From: Paraburkholderia polaris | GTDB taxonomy: Bacteria > Pseudomonadota > Gammaproteobacteria > Burkholderiales > Burkholderiaceae | Length of the DNA: 64,000 nt | Assembly (NCBI RefSeq): GCF_012927345.1 | Contig: NZ_JABBGJ010000036.1 | Span: 1-64,000 of the forward strand | Direction of reading: 5' to 3' | Translations under genes and position numbers: made by a program | Notes under the pieces: model-generated | What the model was told of the DNA's origin: nothing | What the model saw: only the letters and a program-made list of their open reading frames with translations | The model's database searches: none | Shown: one piece after another, positions 8,452-16,317 of the stretch | Layout of the letters: every line of letters begins with the position of its first letter | Numbering within the stretch: position 1 is the first letter of the stretch

Positions 8452-9042
8452 CTAGGGTGCGGTCACGGGCATAGTCGCATTCAAAAACTGTTGCAGCGGT
8501 CCCGCGATGAAGTCGAGCGTCGCCTGATCGTTCAACTCGCCGTTGGCGACCTTCGCGCCGACCTGCGTAATCGCAATCTCGGGCAGCGACACCAGGCGAC
8601 AAAGCATGGACGCGAGCGTTTCGCGCACCTGGTACTGGGCGCGTACACCTCCGAGCGCTCCCGGCGACAGGGTCGCAAAGAAAACCGGCTTGCCTTGCAT
8701 GCAGCTGCCAAATGCCGGGCGTGATAGCCAGTCGAGCGTGTTCTTCAGCACTCCGGGCAACCCATGGTTGAACTCTGGTGTCACGATGATCACCGCATCG
8801 CACGCCTGGACCCGTGCTCGCGCGGAAGCCGCGCTATGCGGAAGCGCTTCCCGCTCGACGTCCTCGTTGTAGTGAGGCAGCGATCCGATATCGAGCGTGT
8901 CGACTTCGGTGCCCTCGGGGAGCAGTCGTGCAATGGCTTTGAGGACGATTTGCGAATAGGACGCGGCGCGGAGGCTACCCGCGATGCCGACTATCTTGAG
9001 GGATGATGTCAAGGCTAACTCTGGAAATGGACTGGCCACCAT
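8452..9042 (-). CDS. NADPH-dependent FMN reductase
   Basis: A 196-aa flavodoxin-fold reductase. GSLRAASYS at about 22-30 is the phosphate-binding loop. PEFNHGLPGVLKNTLDWLSRP at about 89-109 is the hallmark of the NADPH-dependent FMN/quinone/chromate reductase family (ChrR/YieF type). Such enzymes reduce free FMN, quinones or azo compounds in the cytoplasm using NAD(P)H. It lies 116 bp downstream of an AraC regulator on the same strand and may be co-regulated with it. No lipid or signal sequence is present. The specific electron acceptor is not predictable. Confidence 0.9.
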   Translation of the reverse strand: MVASPFPELALTSSLKIVGIAGSLRAASYSQIVLKAIARLLPEGTEVDTLDIGSLPHYNEDVEREALPHSAASARARVQACDAVIIVTPEFNHGLPGVLKNTLDWLSRPAFGSCMQGKPVFFATLSPGALGGVRAQYQVRETLASMLCRLVSLPEIAITQVGAKVANGELNDQATLDFIAGPLQQFLNATMPVTAP

Positions 9043-9158
9043 GGCCGAAGCGATGGGCGCATTATTGAACGAACGACCAGAACTTTCTTTCTTTATCCTG
9101 CCACTTTCTGATGCAAGGCTGCCATGTTGTGTTTAGCGGTCAAAGCCGTCGCGATTGC

Positions 9159-9965
9159 TCACGCTGCGGGCGAACAGCCCTTTGCTGGCGATTGCGGCTC
9201 GACGGCTGCGCCATCTCGCTCGCGCATCAGCTGCATGTAGCGGCGCGGCGGCGCGCCCAGCAGCCGCGTGAAAAGGGTGGTAAAGCTGCTCGCGCTCTGA
9301 TAGCCGAGTTCGAGAGCTGTTTGTGTAATTGAATACCCGCGCGAGAGCCGGTCCACTGCGCACACGATCCGCAAATGTTCTCGCCAGCGCCCAAAGGTCA
9401 TGCCGGTCTCGGTGTGGAACAGACGCGCGAGCGTGCGTGAGCTCGTATGCGCGAGCAACGCCAGCTCGTCAAGATTGATGTTGCTGCCGGGATCTTTGCA
9501 CAGAATGTCGATGGCGTGCTGCAACCGGCGATCGTGACCGTTCGGAACGAAAAGTCCGGGACCACGCGCGGGCTGCCGCGCTTGCACTACCATTAACCGG
9601 GCGACGAGATCGAGCGTCGATGCCTTGCCATCCGTCGAAGTTAAGCGCACTGCTTCACGCGCCAGTTCCCGCAGTAGGTCCGAGACCACGATCGGCTTGC
9701 AGCGAGCCGGCAGCGGCGCCGCGAGCACCGGCGAAAAGCGGATATGAATGAGCGACGACGACTCGCTGTAGCGCGCGCCGTGGACGACCTGCGATGGCAC
9801 CCACACCGCAAGCCCCGGTGGTGCGAGCCACCATCCTTCCTCGGCCATAATCATCATCGTGCCGCGCAATACGATCGAAAGCTGACCGCTATCGTGCTCG
9901 TGATGTGTGATCTCGACGCCGGCAGCGTGATCGACCGCGACGGCTTCGATGGTAAAGCGTGACAT
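9159..9965 (-). CDS. AraC-family regulator with cupin sensor
   Basis: A 268-aa protein. The N-terminal half is a cupin-like sensing domain (ITHHEHDSGQLSIVLRGTMM, GWWLAPPGLAVWVP). The C-terminal 100 residues hold two helix-turn-helix units (LDELALLAHTSSRTLARLF and the ITQTALELGYQSASSFTTLF motif). This layout matches transcription activators or repressors that respond to small ligands. A perfect palindrome, TCGACAA-G-TTGTCGA, 77-91 bp upstream of its start could be an autoregulatory site. The FMN reductase gene follows on the same strand and is the likeliest target. Confidence 0.9.
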   Translation of the reverse strand: MSRFTIEAVAVDHAAGVEITHHEHDSGQLSIVLRGTMMIMAEEGWWLAPPGLAVWVPSQVVHGARYSESSSLIHIRFSPVLAAPLPARCKPIVVSDLLRELAREAVRLTSTDGKASTLDLVARLMVVQARQPARGPGLFVPNGHDRRLQHAIDILCKDPGSNINLDELALLAHTSSRTLARLFHTETGMTFGRWREHLRIVCAVDRLSRGYSITQTALELGYQSASSFTTLFTRLLGAPPRRYMQLMRERDGAAVEPQSPAKGCSPAA

Positions 9966-10041
9966 GGCAGCGAGGCCCTATGAAGTGGCAGTTTTGAGAA
10001 ATAGACACCCGATTATTTCTTGAATAGTACGCTTGGTGGTA

Positions 10042-10056
10042 TCGACAAGTTGTCGA
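10042..10056. promoter_or_regulatory. Palindrome upstream of the araC-type gene
   Basis: TCGACAAGTTGTCGA is a perfect 7+1+7 palindrome in the 134-bp gap upstream of the AraC-family gene. It is a candidate operator by position and symmetry only. Confidence 0.4.
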
Positions 10057-10099
10057 ACGGCACGCGCGCGAGAACACCCCATATATCAGGATACCTAAT

Positions 10100-10321
10100 T
10101 TAAGCGGTGAGTTGCCCCGGCATCGAAGTACCTTGAACCCCAGATCCCGGTTTGCCGCCGCGTAGCGCCTGCGCCCGCGCAACGATTGCCTCGAGCCGCA
10201 CCGGATCGCTGTCTACGATGCGCTTCACTGCGGAGAGGATGATCAAGCCTAAAAGTCGACGAATCGTGTCGAGGTCAACGCCGCAGCGCCGTAGATTGAC
10301 GGCGAACGTTCGCCTCGCGCC
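10100..10321 (-). pseudogene. Tyrosine recombinase, C-terminal remnant
   Basis: The minus strand encodes ARRTFAVNLRRCGVDLDTIR, then RLLG, a degenerate stretch, RIVDSDPVRLEAIVARAQAL and a stop. The 'H/A-x-RRTFA-x-NL...G-x-D-x-x-T/I-x-x-LLG' pattern is the second catalytic block of XerC/D-like integrases. The nucleophile Tyr region appears altered (KRIVD in place of an RYVD/IYTH-type motif). N-terminal domains are absent. It abuts the 3' end of the DeoR gene and is probably a decayed integrase from a past insertion. Confidence 0.65.
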
Positions 10322-10340
10322 CGCATCGCCTCGCCTCGGC

Positions 10341-11150
10341 TCAACCGACCGACGCCAGCTCGAGCTCGACGCCGGACTGCCGCATGCCGAGCGCCGCGGC
10401 TGGCGCGAGACCGTCGTCAGTGATGACGAGATCGAAGCGTTCGAGCGCCGCCACCTTGTACAGGCCAAAGGTGCCGTACTTCGAGCTCGATACTGCCAGC
10501 ACCGTGCGCGACGCGGCTTCCATAGCCGCCAGCTTGACTTCCACCTTTGCCGCAGACGGCGTCGTCACGCCACGCCGCAGATCCCACGAACTCGCCGAAA
10601 TGAAGGCCACGTCGAGTACGACCTGACGCAGCGTCGAGGCGGCGAGCGGGCCGACGCTCGACAGGTTCGCATGATCAAGTTGGCCGCCAGTATGGATCAC
10701 GCTGACATGCGTTGCGCCAGATAGCTCGCGGACAATCTCGAAGTCGTTGGTGATGACCGTCATGTCGCTGAGCGCAACGATATGCGGCACGATCGCCAGC
10801 ATCGTCGTGCCCGCGTCGAGGTAGATCGTCATGCCGGCCCGCAGGCTTTGCGCAGCATCGCGCGCAATCGCCTTTTTCTGCGGCTGCTCGACAGTGAACT
10901 TCGACTGGTGACTCGGCTCGCTGCCCAGGTGGCTCGCGATGCGCACGCCGCCCGGGACGGTAAAAACGAGGCCCGCCTGTTCGAGCGCCGCGATGTCGCG
11001 TCGGACCGTCATGTGCGAGCAGGTGAACGCCGCCATCAACTGTTGGACCGACAGGACCTTGTCCCGCCGCAATTGACGAAGCATGGCTTCCCGCCGCTGA
11101 TCGGGTATCAGAGGGGCTTCGCTCGAATCGGGGGGGGCGTGGCTCGACAT
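10341..11150 (-). CDS. DeoR/GlpR-family regulator of the tetronate cluster
   Basis: A 269-aa protein with an N-terminal DeoR winged helix (RREAMLRQLRRDKVLSVQQL, then FTCSHMTVRRDIAALEQAGL) and a C-terminal sugar-phosphate sensing domain (DAGTTMLAIVPHI, TNDFEIV, HTGGQLDH). Such proteins usually repress sugar catabolic genes until a phosphorylated intermediate binds. It is transcribed divergently from otnK, the standard arrangement for a local repressor. I prefer the ATG at 11150; an in-frame ATG at 11180 lacks a ribosome site. Its likely effector is a tetronate phosphate, by context. Confidence 0.9.
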   Translation of the reverse strand: MSSHAPPDSSEAPLIPDQRREAMLRQLRRDKVLSVQQLMAAFTCSHMTVRRDIAALEQAGLVFTVPGGVRIASHLGSEPSHQSKFTVEQPQKKAIARDAAQSLRAGMTIYLDAGTTMLAIVPHIVALSDMTVITNDFEIVRELSGATHVSVIHTGGQLDHANLSSVGPLAASTLRQVVLDVAFISASSWDLRRGVTTPSAAKVEVKLAAMEAASRTVLAVSSSKYGTFGLYKVAALERFDLVITDDGLAPAAALGMRQSGVELELASVG

Positions 11151-11361
11151 GGATCGGTCTCTGAAGCGCGGGACGGACATCTATTGAAATCGTGGGCGGT
11201 CGCTATCTTATCCGATGAGAGCGCCGATCAGCATCCTCAGGGCAGGGGACGCGGAGCCCGACTTTTCAATCCACGGAGCCCGATGTCGTCGACAGGGCGG
11301 CAGCGCGAGCGCTTCCGGCGGCGCGCCCGGAGAAATCAATCCGGCAGCAGGTCGGCAGCGC

Positions 11362-11411
11362 GCGTTAACGCAATGTATCACGATGTTAAAATAAGTTATC
11401 AAATATTAACA
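11362..11411. promoter_or_regulatory. Candidate DeoR operator cluster upstream of otnK
   Basis: The divergent gap holds a perfect palindrome, GCGTTAACGC (11362-11371), and an inverted pair, TGTTAA (11384) and TTAACA (11406-11411). All share a GTTAA core. The region is AT-rich and lies 48-97 bp upstream of the otnK start. Symmetry and position suggest repressor sites overlapping the promoter; this is inference. Confidence 0.5.
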
Positions 11412-11458
11412 CATGTCGATCAGGTGCCGCTAAAATGGCCGTTCACGGAGGCTTTTCC

Positions 11459-12772
11459 ATGCTTACTCACTCCCCACGTCCATTGCTGGGATGCATCGCC
11501 GACGACTTCACCGGCGGCACTGACCTCGCCTGCACGCTGGTGCAGGGCGGCATGCGCACCTTGCAGACCATCGGCGTGCCTGCGAGCAGCGATCCGATCG
11601 ATGCGGATGCACTCGTAGTCGCGCTCAAGTCGCGCACGGTCGATGCGGCCACGGCCGTGGCGCAAGCGCTCGCCGCGCTTGACTGGCTGCGTGCGCAGGG
11701 CTGCCGCCAGTTCTTCTTCAAGTACTGCTCGACCTTCGACTCGACCGACGCGGGCAACATCGGCCCGGTCGCCGACGCGTTGCTCGACGCCCTGTCGGTA
11801 GGCGACGACGCGCCGTTCACGATCGCCTGCCCGGCATTCCCGGAAAATGGCCGCACGGTCTATCGCGGGCATCTATTTGTCGGAGATGCGCCGTTGAACG
11901 AATCGGGCATGGAGCATCACCCGCTAACGCCAATGACCGACGCCAACCTCGTCCGCGTGTTGCAGCGCCAAACGCGCTCGAAGGTCGGCCTGGTGCGCTA
12001 CGACGCCGTTGCGCAAGGCGCGGACGCTGTACGCGCGTCGATCGACGTGTTGCGGCGCGAGGGCGTTCGTATCGCGATCGCCGATGCGGTTTCGGATGCG
12101 GCCATTCGCACGCTCGGCGAAGCCTGCGCGGACGTTCCGTTGATCACCGGGGGTTCCGGCATTGCGTTGGGTCTGCCAGAAAATTACCGGCGTGCGGGCT
12201 TGCTCGCCGATGCGGCGGGTGCTGGCGATCTGCCATCCATCGAAGGCGGGTCTGCTGTTCTGGCGGGCAGTGCCTCGATGGCCACGAACGCGCAAGTGGC
12301 TGCCTGGTGCGAGAGCCGGCCGGCGTTCCGCATTGATCCGCTCGCTGCCGCACGCGGCGAACCTGTCGTCGAGAGCGCGCTGGCGTTCGCGCGCGAGCAT
12401 ATGGCTGCGCGCGTCCCGCAGCCGGTGCTGATCTACGCCACGGCCACCCCGCAGGACGTCAAGGCCGTGCAACGCGAGTTGGGTACAGCCGAGGCGGGGC
12501 ACCTGGTGGAACGCACGCTTGCCGCGATCGCGCGCGGCCTGCGCGAACTGGGCGTGCGCAAGTTCGTGGTCGCAGGCGGAGAGACATCGGGCGCGGTGGT
12601 TCAGGCGCTTGGCGTCAAGATGCTGCGCATCGGCAGACAGATCGATCCGGGCGTGCCCGCGACGGCGACAATCGGCGAATCTCCGCTCGCGCTCGCGCTC
12701 AAGTCCGGCAACTTCGGCACCGTCGACTTCTTCGCGAAGGCGCTGCACCAGCTCGACGGAGGCATGCGATGA
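11459..12772 (+). CDS. otnK: 3-oxo-tetronate kinase (DUF1537 four-carbon acid sugar kinase)
   Basis: A 437-aa protein of the former DUF1537 family. It opens with LLGCIADDFTGGTDLACTLV, whose DDFTG motif (15-19) is in the sugar-binding domain. The C-terminal nucleotide-binding domain has VAGGETSGAVVQAL. OtnK phosphorylates 3-oxo-tetronate at C4 in threonate/erythronate catabolism. Start: ATG 11459 follows GGAGGC by 8 bases; the ATG at 11435 has no such site. It overlaps otnC by ATGA, so the two are translationally coupled. The usual tetronate dehydrogenase and OtnI isomerase genes are missing from the neighbourhood. Confidence 0.9.
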   Translation: MLTHSPRPLLGCIADDFTGGTDLACTLVQGGMRTLQTIGVPASSDPIDADALVVALKSRTVDAATAVAQALAALDWLRAQGCRQFFFKYCSTFDSTDAGNIGPVADALLDALSVGDDAPFTIACPAFPENGRTVYRGHLFVGDAPLNESGMEHHPLTPMTDANLVRVLQRQTRSKVGLVRYDAVAQGADAVRASIDVLRREGVRIAIADAVSDAAIRTLGEACADVPLITGGSGIALGLPENYRRAGLLADAAGAGDLPSIEGGSAVLAGSASMATNAQVAAWCESRPAFRIDPLAAARGEPVVESALAFAREHMAARVPQPVLIYATATPQDVKAVQRELGTAEAGHLVERTLAAIARGLRELGVRKFVVAGGETSGAVVQALGVKMLRIGRQIDPGVPATATIGESPLALALKSGNFGTVDFFAKALHQLDGGMR

Positions 12773-13437
12773 CCCGTCCCGTGCCATGCGCCGTTCACGC
12801 CAGCGAAGAAGCGAAGATCCGCGAAGAAATCTGCGTGACAGGCGCGAGCTTGTACACGCGCGGCTATACGGTGGGCAGTGCAGGTAATATCAGCGCGCGC
12901 CTCGAGGACGGCTGGCTGATTACGCCAACCGACGCCTGTCTGGGCCGGCTCGACCCGGCCCAGATCGCCAAGGTTGATCTGGCCGGGAACCTGGTGTCCG
13001 GCGACCGGCCGTCGAAGACGCTCGCGCTGCACCGTGGTGTCTATGCACGCAATCGCGACGTGCGCGGCATCGTCCACACGCATTCGACCCACCTCGTCGC
13101 GTTGACGCTCGCGGGCGTGTGGAGCGAAGCCGACGTGCTGCCGCCGATCACGCCTTACTTCGTGATGAAGGTCGGACACGTGCCATTGATCCGTTACCGG
13201 CGCCCCGGCGACCCGCAGGTCGCGCAACAGATTGCGGCACTGGCCGAAAGCGTGCGCGGCGTGATGCTGGAGCGGCTCGGGCCGGTCGTGTGGGAGCGTT
13301 CGGTGTCACAAGCCTCGTATGCGATCGAAGAGCTGGAAGAGACCGCGCGTTTGTGGCTGATGTCGAACCCGCGTCCGGCGCCGCTCGACGCCGCTGCGCT
13401 CGAGGAACTGCGCACGGTGTTCGGCGCGCGCTGGTAG
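12769..13437 (+). CDS. otnC: 3-oxo-tetronate-4-phosphate decarboxylase (class II aldolase/AraD fold)
   Basis: A 222-aa member of the class II aldolase/adducin family. It has GSAGNISARLEDGWLITPTD at about 37-56 and the zinc-binding HTHSTHLVAL at about 103-112. After OtnK acts, OtnC decarboxylates 3-oxo-tetronate 4-phosphate to dihydroxyacetone phosphate. The ATGA overlap with otnK and the pairing with a DUF1537 kinase make this specific name much likelier than ribulose- or fuculose-phosphate aldolase. The length is normal for the family. Confidence 0.9.
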   Translation: MTRPVPCAVHASEEAKIREEICVTGASLYTRGYTVGSAGNISARLEDGWLITPTDACLGRLDPAQIAKVDLAGNLVSGDRPSKTLALHRGVYARNRDVRGIVHTHSTHLVALTLAGVWSEADVLPPITPYFVMKVGHVPLIRYRRPGDPQVAQQIAALAESVRGVMLERLGPVVWERSVSQASYAIEELEETARLWLMSNPRPAPLDAAALEELRTVFGARW

Positions 13438-13507
13438 CGCTCCGATGCAACGGGCGGGCATCTGTCACGAGCACCCTGCGTGAACAAATAACAAGGAGAC
13501 AACGACT

Positions 13508-14836
13508 GTGGCAACGACGAATTCAATAGCCGCCCACTCCACACTGGAGCACAGAACGATCCGCAAGGTGTCGCGGCGGATCATTCCGTTCCTCATCATT
13601 CTGTACTTCCTCAGCTTCCTGAATCGCGTGAATGTCGCGTTCGCGGGGCTGACGATGAATCACGATCTCGGCTTCACCAACGCAGTATTCGGAACTGGCG
13701 CCGGGGTGTTCTTTATCGGCACCTTTCTCTTCGGCACGCCGTCGAATATCGCCCTGCATCGCATTGGAGCCCGTCGCTGGATTGCCTTGATGATGCTCGC
13801 CTGGGGTTCGCTTTCCGCAGCGAATGCCCTGGCGACGAATCCCACGAGCTTTTACTTGCTGCGCTTCTTTATTGGCGTCGCGGAGGCAGGCTTCTTTCCT
13901 GGGGTCATTCTGTACCTCAGCTTCTGGTATCCGACGCGTCATCGCGCGTTCGTGACGGCGATCTTCATGGCGGCGGCGCCATTGTCCAACATGATCGGGT
14001 CTCCGATTTCCGGCGCGCTGCTGCAGTACACGAATGGTGTTGCTCACCTGCATGGCTGGCAATGGCTGTTTATCGTCGAAGCCCTTCCCACCGTTGTGCT
14101 GGGATGTATTGCGCTCGTCTATCTGACCGACAAGCCGGAAGACGCACAGTGGCTCGAACAGGATGAGCGGCGCTGGTTGACTCAGGAGCTGGAAAAAGAG
14201 CACTCGGAAAAAGCGGCGCGGAGCGCCTCCAACGTCTGGGTTGCGTTCAAGGATATCCGCGTCTGGCTTCTTGCGCTGGTCTATTCGGGGACGTCGATGG
14301 GGCTTTACGCGATAGGCTTTTGGGCACCCATGCTGCTCAAACAGTTCGGCTTCAGCTTCGTTGAGCTGGGCGTCATCAACGCGATCCCGAATCTGGTTGC
14401 GGTCGTCGGCATGGTCTATTGGGGCCGGCGCTCCGATCGTCAGCGCGAAAGGCGTCTGCATGTCGCCATCGCCTGCCTCGCGGGCGCGCTCGGCATGGTC
14501 GTCGCCGGCCAGGCGGCTTCCGCGCTGGTGCTGGTGATAGCCCTGTCGGTCGCCAATTTCGGTATCAATGCAGCGAAGCCGCCGTTCTGGAGCATGCCGA
14601 CGCTATTTCTTTCGAGCTCGGCTGCCGCGGCAGGCATCGGCTTGATCAATTCGGTAGGAAGCTCGATAGGCGGCACGGTAGGGCAGATGGTCATCGGCAA
14701 ATTGCGCGACCTGTCAGGCAATTATTCTTCGGGGCTTTACTTCGTCAGCGCGACGCTCGTGATTTCTGCTGTCATTGCGGTCCTGTTCGGGCGACCGGCG
14801 ACTTCCAAAGTGGATATGCGTTCGCCGAGCAAATAG
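13508..14836 (+). CDS. MFS transporter, anion:cation symporter (ACS) family
   Basis: A 442-aa inner-membrane protein with 12 predicted helices. It shows the ACS-type opening RRIIPFLIILYFLSFLNRVN and VAFAGLTMN, the PGVILYLSFWYP motif near helix 4, and a central cytoplasmic loop. ACS members import organic anions such as tartrate, phthalate or hexuronates with protons. It starts at a GTG (13508) after AAGGAG. It is the third gene after otnK-otnC and most likely imports the sugar acid of this cluster. Confidence 0.9.
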   Translation: MATTNSIAAHSTLEHRTIRKVSRRIIPFLIILYFLSFLNRVNVAFAGLTMNHDLGFTNAVFGTGAGVFFIGTFLFGTPSNIALHRIGARRWIALMMLAWGSLSAANALATNPTSFYLLRFFIGVAEAGFFPGVILYLSFWYPTRHRAFVTAIFMAAAPLSNMIGSPISGALLQYTNGVAHLHGWQWLFIVEALPTVVLGCIALVYLTDKPEDAQWLEQDERRWLTQELEKEHSEKAARSASNVWVAFKDIRVWLLALVYSGTSMGLYAIGFWAPMLLKQFGFSFVELGVINAIPNLVAVVGMVYWGRRSDRQRERRLHVAIACLAGALGMVVAGQAASALVLVIALSVANFGINAAKPPFWSMPTLFLSSSAAAAGIGLINSVGSSIGGTVGQMVIGKLRDLSGNYSSGLYFVSATLVISAVIAVLFGRPATSKVDMRSPSK

Positions 14837-14875
14837 GCCGGCAACGCGAACTTTTTAACGGTACAGGGAATACCC

Positions 14876-15577
14876 ATGCAAACTGATGCTTACAAGGCCG
14901 GCTTGTTCAGCGCGCTGGCCGTCCGCGCGGCATTTGACAACGGCATGATCGCTGCCCTTCGCGAACACGGAATCGATGCGACGATAGGCTGGGATCCTAC
15001 TACGGTCATCGAAGCGCGCCTGAGAAAGGGCGACACGGCCGATGCGATCATCGTGACTGACAGCGCGATGAAAAACATGGTCGACGCAGGATGGGTCGCT
15101 GCGCGACATTGCCTGCCTCTGGTCGAATCTTCCATTGGCGTGGCAGTGAAGCGCGGGGCGCCGCGCCCGGATATTTCTTCCGTGCAGAATTTCTTCGACG
15201 CCCTGTTGAAGAGTCGTTCCGTAGCGTATTCATTGAGCGGCGCGAGCGGCATTTATTTGCAGCAACTGCTGCGCGAGCATGGGCATCTTGAAGAGATCAA
15301 CCGTCGGGCCACGCCTATCGACAAAGGCCTTGTTGCGGAAAGACTGGTAAGTGGCGAAGCGGATATCGCGATCCAGCAAATCAGCGAATTGAGTGCGGTT
15401 GACGGCATCGACATTGTCGGTCCGTTTCCCGCGGAGATACAGCAGATTGTCTCGCTGAGCGTCGGCATTTGCAGCGCTTCCGTGGACCGGCCAGTGGCAC
15501 ATGACCTGCTCAAAGTGCTGACCAGCGGTTACGCGAAAACGATCTACGAACGCAATGGCCTGACAGCCCGCTGGTGA
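14876..15577 (+). CDS. Periplasmic-binding-protein-like (ModA/PBP2 type) without signal peptide
   Basis: A 233-aa protein of the type 2 binding-protein fold. It has LRKGDTADAIIVTDSAMKNM, then SSIGVAVKRGAPRPDISS, SLSGASGIYLQQLL and SGEADIAIQQISEL, as in molybdate-type binding proteins. The N-terminus is MQTDAYKAGLFSALAVRAAF with no signal peptide. Translation from ATG 14876 follows AGGGA, so a longer exported form is unlikely. It may be a cytoplasmic ligand binder or enzyme-like relative. No ABC permease or ATPase is nearby; it sits between the MFS gene and the racemase-fold gene. Confidence 0.75.
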   Translation: MQTDAYKAGLFSALAVRAAFDNGMIAALREHGIDATIGWDPTTVIEARLRKGDTADAIIVTDSAMKNMVDAGWVAARHCLPLVESSIGVAVKRGAPRPDISSVQNFFDALLKSRSVAYSLSGASGIYLQQLLREHGHLEEINRRATPIDKGLVAERLVSGEADIAIQQISELSAVDGIDIVGPFPAEIQQIVSLSVGICSASVDRPVAHDLLKVLTSGYAKTIYERNGLTARW

Positions 15578-15600
15578 ACCCGCTTGTGAATGGAGTACAA

Positions 15601-16278
15601 ATGACATCAAGAATTGTTTTGCTGCATGCCACCCCCGTCGCCATGCAACCGATTCATAGTGCCTTCGCCGAAGTGTGGCCCGAGGCACAGACCATCAACC
15701 TGCTCGACGATGGCTTGACCATCGATCGTGCCCGCGAGAACGAGCTCTCGGAGTCGCTGATAGAGCGCTTTGTGCGCTTTGGCCGGTACGGCTACGACAT
15801 GGGCGCAGATGCCATCCTCATCACCTGTTCTGCATTCGGTCCCGCTATCGATCGCCTGGCGGCGGAGCTGCCGGTGCCGGTGCTAAAGCCGAATGAGGCC
15901 ATGTTTCAGGCGGCTGTCTCCTATGGTCTGCGCATTGGCATGCTGGCGACGTTCGGACCCGCGGTTGTCACCATGACCGAGGAGTTCGACGATTACGTTG
16001 CCCAGATTGGCAGCAAGGCCGAACTGAAGACGGTATTGGTCGACGAAGCCATCGATGAACTGCGCCGAGGCAATGTAGAGCGCCACAACACTCTCGTGGC
16101 GGCACGGGCCCCCGAGCTGGCCGACTGCGATGTCGTCATGCTGGCGCACTTCTCGACCTCGCGCGCAGCCGCACAGGTGCGCGAAAAAATCTCCGTGCCG
16201 GTGCTGACGGCGCCGCATGCCGCCGTCATGCGCATGCGCGAACTGGTACGTAATAGCGCTGCGTCCCAGCGGAGCTGA
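15601..16278 (+). CDS. Aspartate/glutamate racemase-superfamily protein, one active-site Cys
   Basis: A 225-aa protein. ILITCSAFGPAIDRLAAELP carries the first active-site Cys of the Asp/Glu/hydantoin racemase fold. VLKPNEAMFQAA and IGMLATFGPAV are typical of this subfamily. At the place of the second Cys (normally a GCT-like motif) it reads VVMLAHFSTSR, so only one Cys is present. A two-base racemase mechanism is therefore unlikely; a decarboxylase, isomerase or epimerase role is possible. The ATG at 15601 with GGAG upstream is better than the GTG at 15574. It lies in the tetronate operon, where it could stand in for the missing isomerase. Confidence 0.8.
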   Translation: MTSRIVLLHATPVAMQPIHSAFAEVWPEAQTINLLDDGLTIDRARENELSESLIERFVRFGRYGYDMGADAILITCSAFGPAIDRLAAELPVPVLKPNEAMFQAAVSYGLRIGMLATFGPAVVTMTEEFDDYVAQIGSKAELKTVLVDEAIDELRRGNVERHNTLVAARAPELADCDVVMLAHFSTSRAAAQVREKISVPVLTAPHAAVMRMRELVRNSAASQRS

Positions 16279-16317
16279 ATCCGACCACCATTCGCAATTT
16301 CCATCGGATTAAACATC

